Source: Streptomyces sp. cf386 (GTDB lineage: Bacteria > Actinomycetota > Actinomycetes > Streptomycetales > Streptomycetaceae). From it: a stretch of 64,000 nucleotides of DNA. The translations under genes were made by a program, and so were the position numbers. Positions within the stretch are counted from its first letter, which is position 1; each line of letters starts with the position of its first letter. The stretch lies in assembly GCF_900103585.1 (NCBI RefSeq), contig NZ_FNHV01000015.1, positions 1 through 64,000 of the forward strand, written 5' to 3'. The notes beneath the pieces are model-generated. The model did not search any database. It had not been told where the DNA came from and was given only the letters and a program-made list of their open reading frames with translations. Positions 8,627-16,586 of this stretch are shown here, in pieces.

Positions 8627-11600
8627 CAGATGACCCCTGCTTCACCGGCGGGGACGATCACACCGTAGCGCTGGACCAGTGCACACACGTCCTCCCACAT
8701 CGGTCCGCCATGGGAACGGAAGTGCTCAAAGGAGCCGACGACGATCAGGTGCTCGCGGGCCCGGGAGAACAGAACGTTGACGAGCTCTGGTTCGTTCAGG
8801 TGGCCGATGCTGCGCCACGGCTGTTCCGCGGGTCCGCGTTTCTGGTCGCGGACCAGGGAGACGATGACGACGTTGGCCTCCCGGCCCTGGAAGGCGTGGA
8901 TGGTGGAGGCGTGCGGGCGTATCTCACCCCAGGAATTGAACAGTTCCAGTTGGCGCCGATAGGGCGTGAGTACGGCCACCGGATGGTCGCCGTAGCCGTC
9001 GTGGCCGGGCACCGGACGCGGTTTCAGCGACTGGAGCAGGGAGTTGATGATCCGCACCTCGCCCGGATTGCACCAGGCCGGTTCCTCGGAGCAGTCGGAG
9101 ATGTGGCTTGTGTCCAGCCACAGCACCGCCTCCGGGCTGGGCAAGCTCAGAACGGGAGTATCGTCCCGCCCGGTGGCGAGCAGTCCCTCAGCATCGATGT
9201 CGACGTGTCCGTCCTCGTCGGGCGGGTCGACAGCGTAGAAGAGCCGACTGACGATCTGACTGATGGCCGGCCGCATGCGGTACTGGGTGCGCAGGGTGTG
9301 CCGAGGCGGGTCCTTGACCGGAGGGGTCGGATCGTGGGCGAAGAGGTGGCCGAACATGCCGAAGACGTCAAGGTAACTGTCCTTGCGTTTGCCGTGCAGC
9401 TGTAGGTCCAAGTCCCCCGACCGCTCGCAGACGTCGAGGAAGTCGAGGACCTCTCGGCGGCGGTGCGCGGGTAGTTGTCGGTGGTCACCCACCAGCGACC
9501 ATCGGGTGCCACGGGCCAACGGGATGGCCAGCTCCGTCGGCCAGGCCTTGGCGGCCTCCTCGATGACCACCCAGTTGAACAGGTCCGTGTCCGCGGCATG
9601 GGCCAGTGCGTCGCGCGTGGCCGACGAGCAGGTGGCAAAGACCAGGTTGGCGGCACGGTGCAGGCGGTCGATCAGCTCAGGCAGGCTGTCCCGCACCACT
9701 TCGCGCCAGGTGGCAAGCAGTTCCTTCTCCCTCTCGTCGCCGTGCGCGTCATTCAGTTTCTCCGAAGTGCGGCTGATGATCTCCTGCTGGGTGCGCTCGG
9801 CCAGGTGGTGGATCAGGAACGGCTTCACAAGCTCGTCCACCTTGTCCTCGCGGCGGATGCTGCTGGCGCGTACGGCGATCACGTCCGAGTTGGCCTGCGC
9901 CAGAGGGACGTCACCCGACAGCAAGTCCAGTTTGCGCAGCAGCCGCTCGGCGATGTTGTCCAGGGCGAAGTTGGACTGGGTGGACACCAGGACGCGGTCG
10001 CCGGGCTCCCTTTCCAGGTAGCGCACAATCGCCCGGGAGGTGACCTCGGTCTTGCCCGTTCCGGGCGGGCCCTGGAGGGCGAAGAGCGGCTCCACGTCGC
10101 TGAGCGCCTCGACGACGCGCTCGGCAGTGCTCCGTTTGTTCAGGGAGACCGGGTTCGCCGCCTTGGGCCCGGCGAGTTGCTCGACCAGTACCCTGTTTTC
10201 CAGTAGCTCCCAGGCGGCATGCTGCTGCCGGTCCAGCGCCATCCAGGAGCCAAAATCGTCGGCGAGGATGAGCCACCCCTTCTCGGGGATCGACTCCGAG
10301 CGCCGGCCGACCGCCAGCGTGACGGTGTCGGTGTGGGCGTCGATGCAATCGCCGGTGAAGGACGGGGTCCGCGCGGGCCTCCCCTTGTCGTCGGCGTGAA
10401 CCGAGACCGATACCGTGCCGTCCTCGTTGCTGGACCCGGCGAAGAAGTCGCCCATCAAGGGACGCAGACTCGGCGTGTTCGCGAATGCGGTGGCCATGGC
10501 CGAGCCGAACCGCCACATGCGGTCCCGTTCCTCGTCGAAGCGCAGTACCGCAGAGCCCCGCTGGTCCGGCTCTTCGACCATGACGTAGGGATACCGCCGG
10601 GCCTCCAGCTCGATCCGCTGGAACTGCAGCAGCCACTCGAAAGCCTGGGCGTACTCCCGTTCCGCCCTGGTCTTCGGGGCGATCTGCTGGACAGCCTCGA
10701 GCAGCGGCTCCCAGGAGGGGCTGCCTCTGAGTTGGGCCCCCATCTCCCTGGGATGGATGTCCGAGGCTTCGATCCGCACTCTCGGCGGAATGAAGCGCCA
10801 TTTCTTGGCCTTCTTCACAGTGGCCAGGAGGCTGCGGCCGCGCGCGCTGTCGAGTTGTAGTGCGAACGTCAGCAGCAGGCCGCGCGGGTCCGGGGTGCCT
10901 CGGTGCCGACCGGCCCGATCGGGTTCGTAGAGGCGGCAGAACCAAGCAATGTCACGACCCATGAGAAGCTGGTCGGCGGCGCGCAGTTTGTCGGCGTCGG
11001 CACCCGGCACGAACGGCAACGCACCATCGGGAAGGTGCAGAAGCCGGGCTTCGCGGAGGTCGCTCAGGATGAACTCGGTGGTCTCGAGTCTGCCTTCCTC
11101 ACTCGTCGGATCGAGATCGATCAGCTCCCACTGAAGCAGTGTCTTGCGGCACTCGTCCGGCATGAAGACGAGCAGGTGCTCCGCGTCGCTCCCCTCCGCG
11201 GTGGTGACCGTCACCAGCTCGTAGTGGTCGCTCAGCCGCCCGACGACGTCCATTGCGGACGGCCGTCCGGTCGGCTTTCCCCACTCGATCATGTCGCGCA
11301 ACAGGGTGGCCAGAGGGCCGGGCAGAACTCGCACGGCGTCGGCCAAGTGCCCATTGACACGGTGTGCGGCAGCCAGGAGCCGATCGGGGTCGGGAGCGGC
11401 TTCGGGCCCCGCCGTCATAGCCGCCTCGGCCTCCGCCAGCAGGTGGTCGGGGATGGGGCCGGTCATCCACTCCGCCACCACCATGCCCAAGCTGTAGGTG
11501 TCCGACCGGAAGTCCTCCAAACGGGCTCCCTCCTGCAGCAGGAAGCGGAGGCGCTCGGGGGAGAAGTACACCAGGGCATCGCTGCCCTGGGACACGATCA

Positions 11601-12276
11601 GTCTGCGCGCGTGGGCAGCCCGCTCGCGGGCGTCCAGCAGGAAGGATCTGAGCAGGTTCGACACCAGGCCGCTCATCTCGAACCGGCTCAGCACCATCTG
11701 GTCCTTGCCGTCGATCTTGGCGCGGCTGATGGTCCCCGGCCAGATGTTGCGGTGCACGATCCTCATGTCATGCAACACCGATAAGGCGTCGGCAAGCGAC
11801 ATGAACTGAGCGACCGCCTCACGGCGGTTGTCGCGCAGGTCCTCGATCTCCTCCGCGAGTCCCGGCCTCATCCCATATTCCGGGTCGGTTTCGTCGTACA
11901 GCTGTCGCTGTCCGGAACGGGTGACAACGTAGGCACAGCCGCGGATACCGAAGCGCCTGGTCGCGGACTCCTCTATGTACCCGCCGTGCACGAGGCCGGG
12001 CAGCGCGGGATGCTGCAGGGCCGCGACCCTCCGCAGGACGGTGAGTTCCTGCTTCCACAAGCCCTCACCGAGGCCGGACACCCCCAGGTAGAACTGCACG
12101 GTGACAGGCGCTTTGGTCGCCCGGTCCGCCAGTTCGTAGCGGTACAGCGTGCCCGGGAGGAGTTCGGCCCCCTCAGCGCGGCTGCCCCCGCCTGGGACCC
12201 GGAAGGATCCATAAGGAGTAGACTCGGTTCCGCAGAACAACGCCGTGACGAGCGCGTCCATCTCCCCCAGTGCCAT
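8626..12276 (-). CDS. Pseudokinase-SF1 (Upf1/Dna2-like) helicase fusion
   Basis: A 1216-residue protein. Residues 20-310 follow a protein-kinase fold (VVTRSGQ hinge, LADALSVLHDMRIVHRNIWP, SPERL, DTYSLGMVVAEWMTG). The key residues are lost: HRD is HRN near 174, DFG is SRF near 196 and the VAIK lysine position is Gln (VTVQFYL), so it is probably a pseudokinase. The C-terminal half is an intact superfamily 1 helicase: Walker A GPPGTGKT near 737, VVIEEAAKA, GDHRQLPA near 932, QYRMRP near 997, IHAFQGREANVV near 1128 and LFSRAREHLIVVG. The ATG at 12276 is chosen for its GGAGG ten bases upstream; one more in-frame ATG lies at 12312. It is the first gene of the operon and its stop overlaps the next start (TGATG). 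Helicase activity is predicted; its role is inferred. Confidence 0.85.
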   Translation of the reverse strand: MALGEMDALVTALFCGTESTPYGSFRVPGGGSRAEGAELLPGTLYRYELADRATKAPVTVQFYLGVSGLGEGLWKQELTVLRRVAALQHPALPGLVHGGYIEESATRRFGIRGCAYVVTRSGQRQLYDETDPEYGMRPGLAEEIEDLRDNRREAVAQFMSLADALSVLHDMRIVHRNIWPGTISRAKIDGKDQMVLSRFEMSGLVSNLLRSFLLDARERAAHARRLIVSQGSDALVYFSPERLRFLLQEGARLEDFRSDTYSLGMVVAEWMTGPIPDHLLAEAEAAMTAGPEAAPDPDRLLAAAHRVNGHLADAVRVLPGPLATLLRDMIEWGKPTGRPSAMDVVGRLSDHYELVTVTTAEGSDAEHLLVFMPDECRKTLLQWELIDLDPTSEEGRLETTEFILSDLREARLLHLPDGALPFVPGADADKLRAADQLLMGRDIAWFCRLYEPDRAGRHRGTPDPRGLLLTFALQLDSARGRSLLATVKKAKKWRFIPPRVRIEASDIHPREMGAQLRGSPSWEPLLEAVQQIAPKTRAEREYAQAFEWLLQFQRIELEARRYPYVMVEEPDQRGSAVLRFDEERDRMWRFGSAMATAFANTPSLRPLMGDFFAGSSNEDGTVSVSVHADDKGRPARTPSFTGDCIDAHTDTVTLAVGRRSESIPEKGWLILADDFGSWMALDRQQHAAWELLENRVLVEQLAGPKAANPVSLNKRSTAERVVEALSDVEPLFALQGPPGTGKTEVTSRAIVRYLEREPGDRVLVSTQSNFALDNIAERLLRKLDLLSGDVPLAQANSDVIAVRASSIRREDKVDELVKPFLIHHLAERTQQEIISRTSEKLNDAHGDEREKELLATWREVVRDSLPELIDRLHRAANLVFATCSSATRDALAHAADTDLFNWVVIEEAAKAWPTELAIPLARGTRWSLVGDHRQLPAHRRREVLDFLDVCERSGDLDLQLHGKRKDSYLDVFGMFGHLFAHDPTPPVKDPPRHTLRTQYRMRPAISQIVSRLFYAVDPPDEDGHVDIDAEGLLATGRDDTPVLSLPSPEAVLWLDTSHISDCSEEPAWCNPGEVRIINSLLQSLKPRPVPGHDGYGDHPVAVLTPYRRQLELFNSWGEIRPHASTIHAFQGREANVVIVSLVRDQKRGPAEQPWRSIGHLNEPELVNVLFSRAREHLIVVGSFEHFRSHGGPMWEDVCALVQRYGVIVPAGEAGVI

Positions 12277-12357
12277 CGGCCCAGCCCCTCCAGGCACGCA
12301 GCAACCCCGCATGGCTTCACATGCGCTGGTCCGTGCGCGTGCCCTCGCCCGCCCCGA

Positions 12358-12363
12358 CTTATA
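12358..12363 (-). promoter_or_regulatory. Possible -10 box of the helicase operon
   Basis: On the minus strand this reads TATAAG, about 75-80 bases upstream of the ATG at 12276. It lies in a locally AT-richer patch that also contains AACGTT. No clear -35 partner was found, so the call is tentative. Confidence 0.35.
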
Positions 12364-12560
12364 TGTCCGGGAACGTTATCTGATTGCCCATCTGGGCGAG
12401 GCCGTATTCGAGGGGTTCGTGAGAACTGCGGCGTCTGCGCATCTCCGTCGACGCCAACGCATGCGTAAATGCCGGACATGGAGCGCCCCGTGACCGCCCA
12501 TCTCAACAGGTCACGGCGCTGGCTGTTCCCTTCCGGGACATCGGAAGGGCGGACCCCGCC

Positions 12561-12602
12561 GCGCCTCATCAGACCTGCACAGATCCTGGTCTGATGAGGT
12601 GC
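12561..12602. repeat. Perfect inverted repeat, terminator-like or operator hairpin
   Basis: CCTCATCAGACC (12564-12575) is exactly complementary to GGTCTGATGAGG (12588-12599) across a 12-base loop. Three further pairs, one of them G-U as RNA, lengthen the stem to 15. No T-run follows on either strand. It may be an intrinsic terminator or a regulator-binding dyad next to the broken LysR gene. Confidence 0.6.
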
Positions 12603-12747
12603 GGTGTAAGCCGGGGAGCTGGGAAGTGATCTGGCGGGCCGGCGGGACGAGCCGGTCGGCGCCCTTCGCCCCGACGGGCTGCGCGAGGGTGAGCATCCAG
12701 GTGCGGGACGCGGTACGCCACACCACCCACGTGACGGTCTGTCGCGG

Positions 12748-13578
12748 TTGGAGCACCTGGCGCACTCGTTGAAGGCGGCCCGCCCCAGGCTGGTGACCTC
12801 GGTGACGCGTACGGAGCGCATGCCCGCCGATGCGCTGGCAGAGGAGGAGCTCGCCTCCCTGAACTCCCCCAGCGGCGGCCGGGTCCGGCTCGCGGCCATG
12901 CAGAGCAGCTGCGTCTCCCTGGTGCCCCGCGCCCTCGGCGCCCTGCGCCGCACGCATCCGGAGCTGGAGGTCACGGTCACCCAGGCCGAGTGCCCTGTCT
13001 CGCACGGTCTGCTGCTGAACGGCGAGATCGAGCTGGCGGTGATGTGCGACGTGGACGCGGTCGACCCGGCCGTCGAGCCGGAGACCGGGCGCGAGTCCCT
13101 CACCATCGACATCGATCCCCGGCTGAGCCGTATCCCCCTGCTCACCGACCGCCGCTGCGTGCTGCTGCCCGCCGACCACCCGGCCGCCGCCCAGCCCTTC
13201 GTCTCACTGGCGGACCTCGCCGAGGAGCGCTGGGTGCTGGAGTCCGGCCGGGCCCGCTTCCTGGCGGCCTGCCGCGAAGCCGGTTTCACCCCCCGGATCG
13301 CCGCCACCGTCGACGACCAGCTCACCCTGCACCATCTGGTGGCCCACCGCATCGGCCTCGCGGTCCTCAACACCCTGGCCGTCACCGCCCACACCGACCC
13401 CCGCGTGGTCACCCGCCCGCTGACCGGCTTCCCGGTCCGCCATGTCTTCGCCCTGCTCTGGCCGGACGCCCGGAACATCCCCGCTGCGGCCCTCCTGCGA
13501 GCCCTCAGCGACGCGACCCGGCCGACGGCCGACGGCGTGCCGGGCATCCTGCCCTCGGCCGCCGCCGGGCAGACGTGA
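12748..13578 (+). pseudogene. LysR-family regulator fragment lacking the DNA-binding domain
   Basis: From about base 12840 the frame reads a normal LysR linker and effector-binding domain: EEELASLNSPSGGRVRLAAM, then VPRALGALRRTHPELEV, LNGEIELAVMCD, RRCVLLPADHP and the closing IGLAVLNTLAV. The 60-residue N-terminal winged helix that every LysR needs is absent. The 30 or so residues in its place (from a TTG codon) do not resemble it, and the ~250 bases upstream contain no detached helix-turn-helix. It is therefore a 5'-truncated gene or, less likely, a DNA-binding-free effector-domain protein. The next gene is a solute-binding protein in the same direction, a common LysR neighbour. Confidence 0.7.
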
Positions 13579-13658
13579 CGCGATCAGCCGACGCAGGTCA
13601 CAGGCACTCAACCATCCGCTCTGACCGGCTCATTCGATACACGACCTAGACTCCCGCC

Positions 13659-14375
13659 ATGAGCCTGCCGTCCCTCGCCGCCGACCTCGCGCCCACCGGT
13701 GTCCTGCGCGCCTCCATCAACCTCGGCAATCCCGTCCTCGCCCAGGGCACGCCGGACGCGCCGAGCGGCATCACCGTCGATCTGGCCCAGGAGATCGCGG
13801 CCCGGCTCGGCGTGCCCGTGGAGTTCCTCTGCTTCGACGCCGCACGGAAGTCGTTCGAGGCGATGGCCGGTGGGCGGGCCGATGTGTGCTTCCTCGCGAT
13901 CGAGCCCGCGCGCGAGGCGGAGGTCGCGTTCACAGCCCCGTACGTGCTCATCGAGGGCGTGTACGCGGTACCCCGGGACTCCGAGCTGACGAAGCCCGAG
14001 AGCGTCGACGCGCCCGGGGTCAGGATCGGCGTGAAGTCCGGGTCCGCCTACGATCTCTATCTCACCCGGACCCTGCGCCACGCCACCCTCGTGCGCGGCG
14101 ACGAAGGCGTCGACGTCTTTGCCGCGCAAGGCCTGGAGGTGGGGGCGGGCATCCGGCAGCCGATGACCGCCTACGCAGACACGCACCCCGAGGTGCGGCT
14201 GATCCAGGAGGGATTCATGCAGATCCGCCAGGCCGTCGGCACGACCAGGGCCCGGCGTCCGGAAACCGTGCGATTCCTGCGGGAGCTGGTCGAGGAGCTG
14301 AAAGCCAACGGCTTCGTCGCCGCGTCGCTGCGCCGCGCAGGGCAGCCGGAAACCCTGGTGGCCCCGTCGGCCTAG
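13659..14375 (+). CDS. Periplasmic-binding-protein-like (family 3) domain protein without signal peptide
   Basis: A 238-residue protein with the amino-acid-type solute-binding fold: GVLRASINLGNPVLAQ, SGITVDLAQEIAARLGVPVEF, GRADVCFLAIEPAREAEVAFTAPYV and GVRIGVKSGSAYDLYLTRTLR. It starts directly at the mature domain (MSLPSLAADLAPTGVL) with no secretion signal, lipobox or membrane segment, so it is probably cytosolic. Such proteins in Streptomyces may act as ligand-binding or enzyme-like proteins rather than transport components; no ABC permease or ATPase is nearby. A short-spaced gene after the LysR fragment, it may once have been that regulator's target. Confidence 0.75.
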   Translation: MSLPSLAADLAPTGVLRASINLGNPVLAQGTPDAPSGITVDLAQEIAARLGVPVEFLCFDAARKSFEAMAGGRADVCFLAIEPAREAEVAFTAPYVLIEGVYAVPRDSELTKPESVDAPGVRIGVKSGSAYDLYLTRTLRHATLVRGDEGVDVFAAQGLEVGAGIRQPMTAYADTHPEVRLIQEGFMQIRQAVGTTRARRPETVRFLRELVEELKANGFVAASLRRAGQPETLVAPSA

Positions 14376-14515
14376 CAGGGTCCACACACCGTCGCCGTCG
14401 GATACATCACCGGCGGTTCGGCCTCTTCGGAGGCAGTATCGCCCGTACCGCCCGTACCCTTCATGGTGTCCAAGGCGTCACGCAACGGGCGCCAAACCAC
14501 TGGAGGCAACACCTC

Positions 14516-15538
14516 GTGCTGATTGCTCAGCGTCCGTCCCTGACCGAAGAGGTCGTCGACGAGTTCCGTTCCCGGTTCGTGATCGAGCCGCTGGAGCCGG
14601 GCTTCGGTTACACCCTCGGCAACTCCCTCCGTCGAACCCTCCTGTCGTCGATTCCTGGCGCTGCTGTCACCAGCATCCGTCTCGACGGTGTCCTGCACGA
14701 GTTCACCACCGTGCCGGGCGTCAAGGAGGACGTCACCGACCTGATCCTCAACATCAAGCAGCTGGTCGTCTCCTCGGAGCACGACGAGCCGGTCGTGATG
14801 TACCTGCGCAAGCAGGGTCCGGGTCTGGTCACCGCCGCCGACATCGCGCCCCCGGCCGGTGTCGAGGTGCACAACCCCGACCTGGTCCTCGCCACGCTCA
14901 ACGGCAAGGGCAAGCTGGAGATGGAGCTCACCGTCGAGCGCGGCCGCGGCTACGTCTCCGCCGTGCAGAACAAGCAGGCGGGCCAGGAGATCGGCCGTAT
15001 CCCGGTCGACTCCATCTACTCGCCGGTTCTGAAGGTCACATACAAGGTCGAGGCCACGCGTGTCGAGCAGCGCACCGACTTCGACAAGCTGATCGTCGAC
15101 GTCGAGACCAAGCAGGCGATGCGTCCGCGTGACGCCATGGCGTCTGCTGGTAAGACGCTGGTCGAGCTGTTCGGGCTTGCCCGTGAGCTCAACATCGACG
15201 CCGAGGGCATCGACATGGGTCCGTCCCCGACGGACGCCGCGCTCGCCGCCGATCTGGCACTGCCGATCGAGGAGCTCGACCTCACCGTTCGGTCGTACAA
15301 CTGCCTCAAGCGTGAGGGCGTCCACTCCGTGGGTGAGCTCGTCGCCCGCTCCGAGGCCGACCTCCTCGACATCCGCAACTTCGGTGCGAAGTCGATCGAC
15401 GAGGTCAAGGCGAAGCTGGCCGACATGGGCCTGGCCCTCAAGGACAGCCCGCCCGGATTCAATCCGACCGCCGCCGCCGACGCCTTCGACGCCGGCAATG
15501 ACGGTGACGCGGGCTTTGTGGAGACCGAGCAGTACTGA
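14516..15538 (+). CDS. rpoA: RNA polymerase alpha subunit, full length, outside the ribosomal operon
   Basis: A 340-residue protein that reads as a complete Streptomyces alpha subunit: assembly domain (PLEPGFGYTLGNSLRRTLLSS), linker (IDMGPSPTDAALAADLALP) and C-terminal DNA-binding domain (VRSYNCLKREGVHSVGELV, DLLDIRNFGAKSIDEVKAKL). The GTG start is set by GGAGG nine bases upstream. In every Streptomyces order I know, rpoA lies between rpsK and rplQ; neither is here. The neighbours are a solute-binding protein and a small membrane protein. It is probably a second copy that can still assemble into polymerase. The alternative is relocation of the only copy by rearrangement, which needs the rest of the genome to test. 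Confidence 0.93.
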   Translation: MLIAQRPSLTEEVVDEFRSRFVIEPLEPGFGYTLGNSLRRTLLSSIPGAAVTSIRLDGVLHEFTTVPGVKEDVTDLILNIKQLVVSSEHDEPVVMYLRKQGPGLVTAADIAPPAGVEVHNPDLVLATLNGKGKLEMELTVERGRGYVSAVQNKQAGQEIGRIPVDSIYSPVLKVTYKVEATRVEQRTDFDKLIVDVETKQAMRPRDAMASAGKTLVELFGLARELNIDAEGIDMGPSPTDAALAADLALPIEELDLTVRSYNCLKREGVHSVGELVARSEADLLDIRNFGAKSIDEVKAKLADMGLALKDSPPGFNPTAAADAFDAGNDGDAGFVETEQY

Positions 15539-15660
15539 ACCGCTGCGCCAGGGCAGGTTCGCCCGATGCCGGTCCACGGGACCGAGCTCGGCGCGGCCTG
15601 CCCCGGCCCTGCCGGCGTCAGCGGCTTCATCGTCGGTCTGCACACGCTTCAGGGGGTTAG

Positions 15661-16140
15661 ATGCTGGACACGTTGGTGACAACGGCCGCTGGTGCGCTCT
15701 CCGCCACAGCGGGTGTGCTGGTCGGCGGTATCGTCACGCGCCGTGCTCAGGATCGTCAGTGGACACGTGATCAACAGCTTGCCGCCTATCAGGAGCTGTT
15801 CAGCCACTACGCCAAGTTCACGATGGAACTCAGGCGAGCGCATGGTGACCGGCGCGGCTGGGACTACGACTGGGGCGAGTGGAGCGCGGCCTTGATACGC
15901 GTCAGCCTGGTCGCTCCCGCGGAAGTCGCGACGGAAATCGACAACTTCGGCCGTGCCATCAACTCCTTCCTGGACCAGGTGGAACGAGGCGAACGCACTC
16001 CGCTGCGTGACCCGCTGAGCCCGGAGGAGTTCGAACAGGCCAGGCAGGCTTCCGCCCAAGCCCAGGTGAAGCTGGTCAACGTCATACGACGTTCGCTGAG
16101 CAACGATCGTCAAGGCCTGCCCTTCGGAATGGGCGGGTAA
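15661..16140 (+). CDS. Small membrane-anchored hypothetical protein
   Basis: A 159-residue protein. An N-terminal segment (LVTTAAGALSATAGVLVGGIV) forms one membrane helix and is followed by a positively charged TRRAQDRQWTRDQQLAAYQEL and a helical cytoplasmic domain rich in Glu, Arg and Ala. CAGGGGG lies just upstream of the ATG. The pattern of one membrane segment followed by a coiled, charged domain is common in Streptomyces proteins of unknown function. It stands alone downstream of rpoA. No function is assigned. Confidence 0.7.
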   Translation: MLDTLVTTAAGALSATAGVLVGGIVTRRAQDRQWTRDQQLAAYQELFSHYAKFTMELRRAHGDRRGWDYDWGEWSAALIRVSLVAPAEVATEIDNFGRAINSFLDQVERGERTPLRDPLSPEEFEQARQASAQAQVKLVNVIRRSLSNDRQGLPFGMGG

Positions 16141-16141
16141 G

Positions 16142-16474
16142 GCAGCATCCAGCCATCCCCGCATGCCGCTCTTGCGAACCGTTGTCGGCGATGGCGTGGT
16201 GGTCGGGCATGCCGCGGTGTTCGGTTCGCCCTCCGAGCGTGAGGTCACCTATGTCGTCGGGCGACCCCACTGGGGCCGAGGCATCGCCTACCGGGCGCTC
16301 GCCGAGCTGATCCAGCTGGAGGGCACCCGCCCTCTGCACGCCGACGCCGCTGCCGACAACGCCGGATCCATCCGCGTACTGGAAAAGTGCGGCTTCGCCG
16401 TGACCGGGCGCAGCCGGTGCTCCGCCCATGCCCGGGGTCATGAGTTCGAGCTCGTGCACCTGACGCTGAGTTGA
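16142..16474 (+). pseudogene. GNAT N-acetyltransferase, N-terminal half missing
   Basis: Residues from base 16163 match the second half of a RimJ/RimL-like acetyltransferase: VVVGHAAVFGSPSEREVTYVVG, the acetyl-CoA loop PHWGRGIAYRALAEL, AAADNAGSIRVLEKCGF and a closing strand HEFELVHLTL. About 70 residues that normally precede this point are absent, and no start with a ribosome-binding site is evident. The preceding gene ends just before it. It is most likely a truncated remnant; a minimal 103-residue protein cannot be excluded. Confidence 0.6.
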
Positions 16475-16586
16475 GCGGAAGGGCACCCTGCCGAGGAGTT
16501 CGGCCACCGTCCGCCACCGCCGATCCCCGGCGCGTCCCCTGCCCCGCCACCGCCCGCGCCGCTAGCGTTGCTCCTTCGCAACTGCG

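Larger units (their letters stand above)
12277..12747. other. Gene-free interval before the helicase operon
   Basis: About 470 bases without a supportable gene. It contains the probable promoter of the operon reading left and a strong hairpin (separate entries). The last ~100 bases before the LysR fragment read like scrambled coding sequence. I see no tRNA, integrase or clear attachment site. Confidence 0.5.

Noticed and set aside
12561..12602. tRNA gene or tRNA-derived attachment site
   Set aside because: Only a single stem is present, with no cloverleaf or T-loop sequence.
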